Shown: one piece after another, positions 55,810-64,000 of the stretch
Layout of the letters: every line of letters begins with the position of its first letter
Numbering within the stretch: position 1 is the stretch's first letter
Assembly: GCA_963678705.1 (NCBI GenBank)
Contig: OY783219.1
Span: forward strand, 12,524,001-12,588,000
Source of the DNA: Panorpa germanica
Taxonomy: Eukaryota; Arthropoda; Insecta; Mecoptera; Panorpidae
Direction: 5' to 3'
DNA length: 64,000 bases
Made by a program: the position numbers and the translations under genes
The notes under the pieces: model-generated
What the model was told of the DNA's origin: nothing
Databases searched by the model: none
What the model saw: only the letters and a program-made list of their open reading frames with translations

Positions 55810-56015
55810 GATAGAAAATGTAACAAGTTATGTACAAACAGTAGGACTAGCGAACCTCTTAAAATATCAGAACCCTCTGATTTCCAACGCCTGAGCGAGG
55901 CCTAAGAGAGAGAAATCGTTAAAAACCGCCATGGAATACCATTTTTATTTTTTAATTTGTTGCTTAAATATATAAATATCTCTTTAGTAATTTGAGAGTT
56001 ACAAAACGTCCATAT

Positions 56016-56254
56016 CCGAGTAAACATTTTGGGGTCACTTTGTCATCATATTGAAGACATGCCTGACTTTTTTGTCATGAAAGCGTCCAGTTTCTCACAA
56101 CCATTCATATGATGTCTATTTAATCGGCTACAAATGGCGAAACACTCCACCTGTCAGAATACAAATGAATATAAAGTTGATGCGAACTATAATTGAAGTG
56201 AAATAGTGATAGAAACGTCACAAAACAGGACACTTCATCAAATTGTTTACTGGG
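56016..56254 (-). mobile_element. MITE family C, copy 6 (239 bp)
   Basis: CCGAGTAAACATTTTGGGGT (one terminal base changed) ... TTGTTTACTGGG; inverted relative to copies 1 and 7; TAT outside both ends. Confidence 0.85.
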
Positions 56255-56479
56255 TATTTAGACCCTTTTAAATTAAATGGTACTTATCTTTTGTTTAAGG
56301 TAATTGTTCACGTTACTGACGCCTCGCAAACAGTAGGGTGTATTATAGTTGGTTCTTCTTTATCTCTTCTTATATCTTATAATTAACACACTTTATCATG
56401 AGAGTAAGCTTGAGAGTCGTACAAAAAGCTGGGTTTAAAACACCGTTTGAAATAAACGCACGTATCACACAAAAATAAT

Positions 56480-57295
56480 ATTATTTTAAAGTAAACACAT
56501 TATATCGACCAGATCAGAGTAGATAAGATCACTAATTGGTCCAGTATAAGGCTTCTGAAAACACCGGGTTTTAATATCCGCCGGGTCCGGGTTCAGGTCG
56601 GGTTCAAAATCAGAAATATATAAAAAAAAAACATCTAAATCATCTATTGTGAATAGCGCGTTATAAAGCTTCTCTAAGTTCAAGGTTCATTTTTTTGTAT
56701 TTCTAAAAAGAGCAAACTCCTGCTTTAACTTTCCAAAATCTCAGCCTCCATCGACCAATAACGACTTCTTCAAGTTGTCCGTAGAATAGACTGTCAAGTC
56801 CGCGGAAACTCTACTCATTAGCTGCGTAGCTAAACTTAAGGTTTGTTTTGAAGGAACAAAGTTGAGCTCTTTGAACCACTTAAATAAATTCAATAAGTTT
56901 GAATGTCTCAATGTTTTGCACCAATTCACTCGCTATTTGACTTGTTGAATCCGCCATCCTCATCTTCTGAATATAGTGTTATGTCATTACGACTTAGGAC
57001 TTTAACTGCCAATTTGGTAGGTTGAAATTCATTAATTATGTACCAAATCACTTCAGCGCTTCAAAATCTATTAACTCCAGCATTTGTGAACAGTTTAGCT
57101 CTAACAAAGCTCGTTTAATAAATTTTAATGTTTCACGAAAACACTAATCGTATTCGTTAAAAAAGCCTAACGTATTTTGCAGGCTAAAATTAACTGTTTG
57201 TAGCGGATTTTCGTCGAAATGAACCCGGATTCGTCGGGCTTTATACCCGGATCCCGGGTCAATGTTTAATACCATTACCAGGCGGGTCCGTGCAG
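56480..57295 (-). pseudogene. probable hAT-type element remnant
   Basis: Both edges carry GC-rich repeats of the form cgggtccgggttcaggtcgg (left, about 56565-56605) and cccggattcgtcgggcttta ... cccggatcccgggtc (right, about 57225-57295). The minus strand between has the piece FKWFKELNFVPSKQTLSLAT, reminiscent of the VPSRxTLS block in zinc-finger-BED/hAT transposases, with frameshifts. The assignment is tentative. Confidence 0.42.
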
Positions 57296-57756
57296 CGCTT
57301 CATTTTTAATAATCCTGAACTGTCAGATATAGCACTGTTTTTCTTTCGTTGGCAACACTTTACCGTAAATAGCGCAATATTCACATCTTTCGTAAATTTT
57401 GAAACACCCTTTAAATATACACGTATATTTACTTATATATTTCGTTGGTGTCATACTAACAATCAGTGGTGATTTAAAGACGAAAGCAAATAGTTCTCGT
57501 GCTGGTCCAACATCTAGGTTCTGAACTCAACAGGTACCCTGTACTCTGCATGACATCAGCCCCCCTATGGAGCCCTGAATGCCCTCACAGTTATGTGGCA
57601 TATCCAACAATGGGGCACATTGTTTAATATGTTGATAATAGAGGCTTGGGGCTCAACTCAGCTACTTGTTACACGACAAGACACGTTATGTGAACGCCTT
57701 CCAAGTAGCAGAACAGCCAGAGTCGAATCAGAAATGGGCAGAATGGGAATTTTAGG

Positions 57757-58401
57757 GGTCTATTTTTCAATTGTTGATTGAAATTGATGTTAATAAATAT
57801 TGACGTTTTTATTTTACGAAATATCTAAATGTTGATGGAGATATAGCAATTAAATTTTTATGACGTGAAATGCATTTTAACGTCAGTTATTTGTTGAGTA
57901 GGTCAGTGCTGTGGTAATGTTTTGTAGCTGTTGGTAGTCGAAATAATCAAGTCAAGTCGAAGAATAATAAGTTTTTATTTTATTTAACCCTGTTACGGCA
58001 GACATAATATTGAAATTTTATTGTTCCTCTTGAAATATAATGAGTTATTAAAAATTAATTGAACATTTGAGGTTCTAGTAACCACCCAGTAAACATTTGG
58101 TGAAGTGCCCTATTTTGTGACGTTTCTATCACTATTTCACTTCAATTATAGTTCGCAACAACTTTATCTTCATTTGTATTCCGACAGGTGGAGTGGTTCT
58201 GTCATCTGTAGCCGATAAAACAGACATTTCATATGAAGAATTGTGAGAGACTGAACTATAAATGAACTCTTTCATGACAAAAAAATCATACGCATCTCCA
58301 ATATGATGTCAAAGTGACTCCAAAATGTTTCAAAATGTTTACTGGGCAACTTTATCAATAGACAATTTTATAGAAATTAATACATAGGACACAAGCCCAT
58401 T
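57757..58401. mobile_element. MITE family W, copy 10, split by a family C insertion
   Basis: Begins inside the left end (ctatttttcaattgttgatt) and ends gacacaagcccatt. The C element at 58085-58346 interrupts it between gttctagtaacca and actttatcaatag; other W copies read ctagtaacccactttatcaa there. Confidence 0.8.
58085..58346 (+). mobile_element. MITE family C, copy 7 (262 bp)
   Basis: CCCAGTAAACATTTGGTGAA ... TGTTTACTGGG with CA on both sides. Comparison with uninterrupted W copies supports CA as a 2-bp target duplication. Close to copy 1; near the right end it has a small duplication (caaaatgtttcaaaatgttt). Confidence 0.9.
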
Positions 58402-59139
58402 GGTGGCTTCACTTCCTTTAAATTGTTGTCAGCTTCTTCGTTCCACTCTTCCTGTCATCAACAATTTATTAGTTTTTATATTTTGTTCTAAGTTGTTTTT
58501 TTAAGTCCGAACATGTTATAGCTGCTTCTTCTGCAATGCGCCTTGAATGAATTGCTTCTGTTAAACTTAATGCTTGCGAGGGTCCTCGAGAGCCTGGTCC
58601 ACAGACTTATCATCATGTCACAAATCATTATAAAATATAACTTTTTCAACAAAAAAATATATATAAACCCCTTTTTCATTACAGCCCTGTTTATTATAAT
58701 TTTCGTCTCCATGGGGTGGTCGCGTGTTGGTAGTATATTACAATTTTATTATTAGAATGTTGGTAGTCTTTTCAATGGCAGACAAGGGGCAACACAAAGA
58801 TTGTTTACGATCATGGGTTCATCTAGGGAAGCTTTAAAATGAATTGTTTATATACCCTGCCTTGCATGATGGGGGTGGTGTGTTTTTATTATCTTATTAT
58901 TGCGTATAGGGGCCATTTGATGCAACACGTAATTGGTGTAGTTTACGATAATGGCGCCAGCTTCATGATAATTGTATGCTCTATTGCCAAATGAGTAAAT
59001 CTTAAAACAAAACTACGACATTTTCAAATTATTAATTTTATTTTTTATATATTAAATCAATCCGACGACTTTTATCCGCGGCGAAATGGTCAATGGTCAT
59101 GTCATGTTATTTCAGCAAGCCTCGGTAATCTTCATTCTC
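58402..59139. other. intergenic, no gene recognised
   Basis: Two short opposite frames at 58488-58755 show no domain; the region is otherwise featureless. Confidence 0.4.
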
Positions 59140-59415
59140 GTGCGGTGCACGGCCAGCACCAGATTCTTCATATAGTTTGCACTGAGTATCTTCTGTCTCA
59201 TGTGCTAGTCGATGTATTGCATATTCCATGGTATTATATTAAGCAGCTAAGTGTGTTGTGGAGACCTCACGAGGAATATTTCTTCGAGCGAAAATAAGTT
59301 ATAATTAATTCAGCATAGAAATTAAGTTGATTCTTTGCAACTTCCTAAGTATAAAGTCAATATATAATAGGGGTATTATATGATATTTTATGATTATGTT
59401 TTCTTTTTCAAATTA
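59140..59415 (-). repeat. dispersed repeat X (copy 2, inverted)
   Basis: Reverse complement, diverged, of 41150-41515. Confidence 0.6.
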
Positions 59416-59839
59416 TATATTAATAATTAATATATTAAGCTGAAGTTTAAAGTCACCGCTGAAGGCGACCTTACAATTTGGTCGATTTTTTTCTAGCGAC
59501 AAAAATAAAATCCATGGAAATTTCTTACAGAATACCAAATAAAAAATGTGACGTCATTTTACAGCGATGAAATTTTTTCACCGGTGGAAATACTTTACAG
59601 AATACGGCCCTAAGAATAGCTAAGAAGTTTCATATAATCTCGTGTCCGCGCCATATAAAATTTCGTCCCACTATCCGCACTATATCTCGTGAACTATGAA
59701 CCATGCGAAAAAATGCATCAGATAAAATTTGTAGAGAATTTTGTGATCTACAAGTTTTATAATAACTTCTAATGACATATGAAACATAGGAAGCGAGATA
59801 TTTGCAAAAAAGACACACATTTTTGTGACCTTTTATCTG

Positions 59840-60020
59840 GAATATCTGAGTTATAATGTAAAATATTACTTCATGGTTTTATAGTTACATATAGATGACA
59901 ATAGTGTACTAAAATGATAATCAATTTGCAATTTTGTATTGGCAATGTGCTTACAAATATAAAAATGTTAATAACTTTGTATATGATTGAGCTAATTAAA
60001 CCAAATAAACATTATGGTTT
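59840..60020 (-). repeat. dispersed repeat Y (copy 3, inverted)
   Basis: Diverged inverted match to 5050-5285 (tacttcatggttttatagtt, aaatgataatcaatttgcaa, gttaataactttgtatatga). Confidence 0.5.
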
Positions 60021-60944
60021 AAAGAAATTAACCTATTAACCGAAGATATTCCACTTAGACCCAAAAATAAAAATAGAAAATGTAGAGACCCACCTTATAT
60101 TATAGAGGCTCAAAATAAAAAGGAATAAATCTTTTTTTTTTCTTAATTATGTATTTTTATATTCAGAATAATATATTGAGTAACAATTATTTCGTATTCG
60201 GGATTGGCGACTATAGATATTTATTCCATGACCGGTTAATTTGAAATCGTAAACTTATTTATAGATTATTCATTTACAAATTAAATGAAGCCTAACGTAA
60301 GTTTTAATTTTGAGGAATTCGTTCCATAAGAATAAATAATTTTATAGAGGTGTACATTTAGTTGTTTAAGAAAAATACTTGTACCTTTATCGTATTCTAA
60401 AATACATGCGCAGTACTGGAGTAACATTCTTTGATCTAGTACCACTTGTGTTCGCGTCTCTACTCGGACATGTGTGCATGCATGAATCACTCAATTTGGT
60501 TTTCATTGTTCAATTCGTCTAGATATATGTACAGTATTATGTAGTGCTTTGTTCTTAATATCGGGATATACTTTTTCTTACAATTTCAAACTACGTTACA
60601 CGGAAACGTTATAAAACAAATAGGTGATGGCATGGTAAAGTTTAACGTCTAGTGTTTAAAATTCTTTAGCTGCAGTCTTTGCCAATTCCTTTCGCTACAA
60701 AGAACGACAAGTAAAGCGTGTAGAAGAAGAGCTTTTGTTGAATAGGAATGAATAAAGATATGTTATGTATATGGCTCATTCGCCGACTCTATCGCTGCAT
60801 CTATCATAAGAACTACCTGAAATATTTTAAAAGTAGATCAATCAAACTGATTAGAAAGTATTGAGCTGTACGGAATACTATTAATATTGAAAGTCATTAA
60901 TAAAATAAAATTAATGTATCAGTCGAAAGATTTACTTAATATCC
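60021..60944. other. intergenic upstream of tRNA-Ala
   Basis: No recognisable gene; short frames only. Confidence 0.4.
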
Positions 60945-61017
60945 GGGGGTGTAGCTCAGATGGTAGAGCGCTCGCTTAGCATGTGAGAGGTACCGGGATC
61001 GATGCCCGGCACCTCCA
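60945..61017 (+). tRNA. tRNA-Ala (AGC)
   Basis: 73-base cloverleaf: acceptor GGGGGTG/CACCTCC (one G-T pair), D arm GCTCAGATGGTAGAGC, anticodon loop TTAGCAT with AGC at 60978-60980, T arm CCGGG-ATCGATG-CCCGG. The ATCGATG T loop with A at position 54 is the usual form in eukaryotic tRNA-Ala. G3-T70 is the alanine identity pair. Downstream TTTATTTTTTG is the terminator. No intron. Confidence 0.97.
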
Positions 61018-61499
61018 GGTTTATTTTTTGAAAATATTTAGTTACTATTGTATCTAAATATACTTTCCCTTATTATAGTATAGTATACCCCCATAATTTT
61101 CACCTCGTATAATAAATACTCTAACTGTACTCTCTTGCTTTAATTTAGGGTGGATTTTCGCGACCTCCTACAAATGTGACTACAACTTCAGAGTGAAATA
61201 TGAACCACATTTCAATTAACTTGACTCTAATAAGATTTGTCCCCCTTTTTGTCTGTATATATTCTCCATCACCTCTTTAGCAGTGACAGTTCAACAACAG
61301 TTTAAATCAAACTTTTTACTTAATAAAATTCTGTACACTGGAGACACGACTGTTTTAAGTAAGTCATATAATTGTTTTGGTTTTTAGACTACCACTTCTC
61401 TCATTGTCACGTCTTGTCACACTTTCTGACTGCGACCACACGAACAAGGCAAATTTCTTTTACGACTTTTCATTTACACTATTGGAAGTATTTAATTTA
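61018..61499. other. tRNA-Ala 3' flank, intergenic
   Basis: Beyond the terminator there is no recognisable feature. Confidence 0.4.
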
Positions 61500-61826
61500 T
61501 TATTTTAATGTTTTTGGCATTAGGCACTACATTCTTCTGCCATAAATCATTAAATTACATATCATTATGGTTAATTACATTTGTAATCCTTATTATATCT
61601 AACCATTCTCACTCCTTCCAAAAGAAAAATAGAAATATAAAAAACCTGGTGCTTCCCTCTTCCTGCTACTCTCCCTCCTGTATCTACTCTGTCATTCCTT
61701 CTCTTTCTTCACTCCTTTTCTCTATCTCCGCCATCCACCTCTTCCCTTCACTGCCTCCCTTTAATAACTGCACAATATTCTTTTCACTTTTTACCTTTTT
61801 CTCACATGAAAACTTAATGTGCTAAT
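61500..61826 (-). pseudogene. LINE C-terminal remnant
   Basis: The minus strand reads IKFSCEKKVKSEKNI then QLLKGGSEGKRWMAEIEKR, clearly the end of the LINE at 42561-43403, then a 3' UTR reaching 61500 (agaatgtagtgcctaatgcc). The plus-strand frame here is a shadow. Confidence 0.75.
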
Positions 61827-62569
61827 TATTATACTTAAATTTAGCATGCTGCGCCAAAGAAGGAGTGCAATTCTGACTGGAAAAAAATCTCGGATTTCGC
61901 TCTACCTTCAAGACATTCCGTAAACCCTTTTGTACAACTTACAACAACTTCGCTTGACTTCCATATATTTAACTTATGATCTGCCACTGGTCCCTGTATT
62001 ATATTTAGCTTTATTTATATATCTATCTCCCTCTCGCTCACTATTGAAGTGCTTTTACATCAAAGAGGCTGGAATCAAATAAGAAGCGAAGTGTTAAAAG
62101 TCTCTTTATTATATATATAATAATACAGATAGCTGTAGGGCACGATGTAACGCGGGAGGGTGAATAAAGAGGATGAAAGTTATAAAATACATAACCCTCC
62201 ATTTTGGTCGTGTCGACTCCAAGTCCTCAGGGAATATTTTAAGTGTTTTTTGAGACACTTGTTTGCTTTCCTGAATTTTCAATTAGTTTGGATATGTACC
62301 ATACATTTCGTGCCAATAAGATTATTTCATAACAAATCTTGTTAGATATTAGATAAAAGTGAAGAAGCAGTGACGGACTGGGAACAGTGTCGGCGTGTGC
62401 AATTGTGGCCAATGATTATTGTCGTGGAAATCAATGGAAAACATTGATTAACCAGACTCTAGACTAGAGGACCTGAACAAATCTGTGCGGGCAATATATA
62501 ACAGCTATCACAACTCAAAACATTTGTAGTGCCTGGAATACAAATATTCCTACTAAATACAAAATGTGT
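61827..62569. other. intergenic, no gene recognised
   Basis: No recognisable feature apart from a short TA run near 62111. Confidence 0.4.
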
Positions 62570-63300
62570 GAGGAGTTTAGAATGCGAAAAAGAGAGAAAG
62601 AATAGAAAGGAGGGATGTGAAGGTGTGGTGGGGTACAAGAAATTGTTGGCGAATGACGGTGTAACGAAAAGAAGAATGAACGAAAAGAAGAAGAACAATA
62701 AATAGGAATCCGAAATACAGTGAGATTTAGATTGGGGAACGAAGAAAATGGAAGTAGATACTGGGTGGACGAAGAAGAAAAGAAGTGCTGGATGTGCAAA
62801 GCAGAAGTGCAGATTGGAGTACATAAGGGATGATTGTGTGGGCAGCAGTAGCGAGGTGAAGCAGCTATTAAAGGGGGAAAGGAAGGGAGCAGATGGATGG
62901 CAGAGGTAATTAGAAGAAGGAAGTGAAAAACCAGAGGGTTTATGTCTGAACAGAGTGATAGAGGTAAAAGGCAGGAAAGGGAAAATGAAGTCTGTAACGA
63001 AGAAAGAATAGTAAAAAGATAATAGAGGGTTTGTCGAAAGAGGACAAAGAAGGCAAGAGGTGAGAGGCGGAGGTACAAGCAAGGAAGGAGATGTAGGTAA
63101 CATGAAAGGAGAGGGTCAAGAGAAAAAGAAGCAGAAAGTACTTTTGGAAATAGATGGGTCTAGATTAGTTTAAGTTTAATTTTAAGTTGGAGTTATATGA
63201 AATGTATTAGGAAATATAATAATGTAGATTGTAAAGTCGAAAACCACACGACTAATATAATAATAATAAGAAAAGAAGGAAGGGAAATGAGAGACAGAGG
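62570..63300 (+). pseudogene. LINE C-terminal remnant with 3' UTR
   Basis: VRFRLGNEENGSRYWVDEEE, KKCWMCKAEV (first half of the zinc finger), then VKQLLKGERKGSRWMAEVI-like reading with frameshifts. The 3' UTR (atgaaatgtattaggaaata, gtagattgtaaagtcgaaaa) matches that of the 42380-43499 copy. Confidence 0.72.
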
Positions 63301-63885
63301 GAAGGAGAATTAGTGAAAAAACGCTGAGAAAGAAGTAGATGGATAACAATAGTGCAAAGAAGAAGGAAGGACACAAAAAGGGAAGAGGAGCGAAACAAAG
63401 AGAGAGAAAAGCAAGATTAAGGCACACTAGAATAAGACGAAAAAGGCTCAGGGACTAAAGACCCCAAAGATGTTCTGCTTAGGGAGTAAATAGTACAGCA
63501 ACAAGTGAGGAGTGGTAAAAAATAGAACAAGGTAAATATAATATTAGGAGATATGAGAAAGAAGAAGGAAGAAAGAAGGCGCTAGAGTGAAAGTAAGACA
63601 TAGAAATTATTTACAGAAAGAGATAAAGAGAGGCGGGAGTACAGAAAATAAGGAAGTAGATCAGAATTGAAGCGACAGCAGAACATGGAGAGGTAGAAGG
63701 CAGGAGGTTATAGACAAAGGAGATAGAAGCCAAAGGAAAAGAGTAGAGAATTAATGGTAGACGAAAAAAGATAAATTCAGGTTTTTAGATACTATATAAG
63801 GAAGAATTGTTATTAGGTAAAAGAACGTAACGACTAACGGGCAAATCATTAAATAAATAAATACAAAAAGTACAAAATGTATATG
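63301..63885 (+). repeat. purine-rich LINE-like remnant
   Basis: Strong A/G bias with few pyrimidines, ending in gactaacgggcaaatcatta and aataaataaat, which resembles the 3' end of the LINE family (accgaaaag..acattaaataaat). It is probably a second, more decayed copy. The final 115 bases of the window show nothing further. Confidence 0.4.
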
Positions 63886-64000
63886 AATATTATCTTAAAT
63901 ACTAATACAATATTACTTGAACGAAACCTGCTAATATATTATTTAAAAATGAATGAATGAATGAAGAAAATGAAGAATGTTCAGCAGGTTCATTTCATTT

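Noticed and set aside
62459..63103. Two long minus-strand frames (214 and 187 codons) rich in Ser, Phe, Leu and Pro.
   Set aside because: They are pyrimidine-rich complements of purine-rich LINE sequence on the plus strand, which carries the zinc-finger scrap and matching 3' UTR.

Overview
This is a eukaryotic nuclear window, very AT-rich, gene-poor and crowded with transposable elements. The content points to an insect: eukaryotic tRNA genes with internal A/B boxes and T-run terminators, a CRELD-type EGF protein, a Ly6/uPAR (quiver-like) GPI protein, an akirin homologue, and a typical insect mobilome (BEL/Pao, jockey-like and other LINEs, mariner, hAT, Helitron). No prokaryotic gene organisation is present. 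A hymenopteran such as an ant would fit the LINE zinc-finger type, but I cannot prove the order from sequence alone.

Host genes are few. A two-exon portion of a Ly6 gene lies on the minus strand at 8512-10334; its intron is filled with transposon copies. A complete, intronless CRELD coding region runs 17895-16774 (minus). An intact, strongly diverged akirin-like gene lies at 25764-25279 (minus). There are two identical tRNA-Phe(GAA) genes (19020, 36467) and one tRNA-Ala(AGC) (60945).

The rest is layered mobile DNA. Region 1-12.5 kb: LINE tail, hAT pseudogene, a Helitron inside a MITE, a 469-bp near-perfect hairpin element, and a jockey LINE interrupted by a DNA element. Region 12.5-30 kb: MITEs, CRELD, a tRNA, a young internally deleted BEL/Pao retrotransposon with identical LTRs, the akirin-like gene, and a mariner with about 640-bp inverted repeats nested in a second terminal-repeat pair. 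Region 30-47 kb: a LINE ORF1-type element with a MITE in it, a second tRNA-Phe next to a LINE RNase H remnant, further MITEs, a LINE C-terminal fragment, and a mariner deletion derivative. Region 47-64 kb: more copies of the same families, often inverted relative to the first half, a hAT MITE with a clean 8-bp duplication, tRNA-Ala, and purine-rich LINE remains.

The most informative property is that several insertions landed in sequences whose uninterrupted form is present in the same window or can be read from a reopened reading frame. These 'empty sites' define exact ends and target duplications for a Helitron (2578-4302) and for an unassigned DNA-transposon family with CCCAGTAAACA termini (seven copies, 2- to 3-bp duplications not restricted to TA). 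I found no operon-like or defence-like system. The novelty lies in the transposon families and in the diverged akirin paralogue. All family names were assigned by reading motifs; no database search was run.
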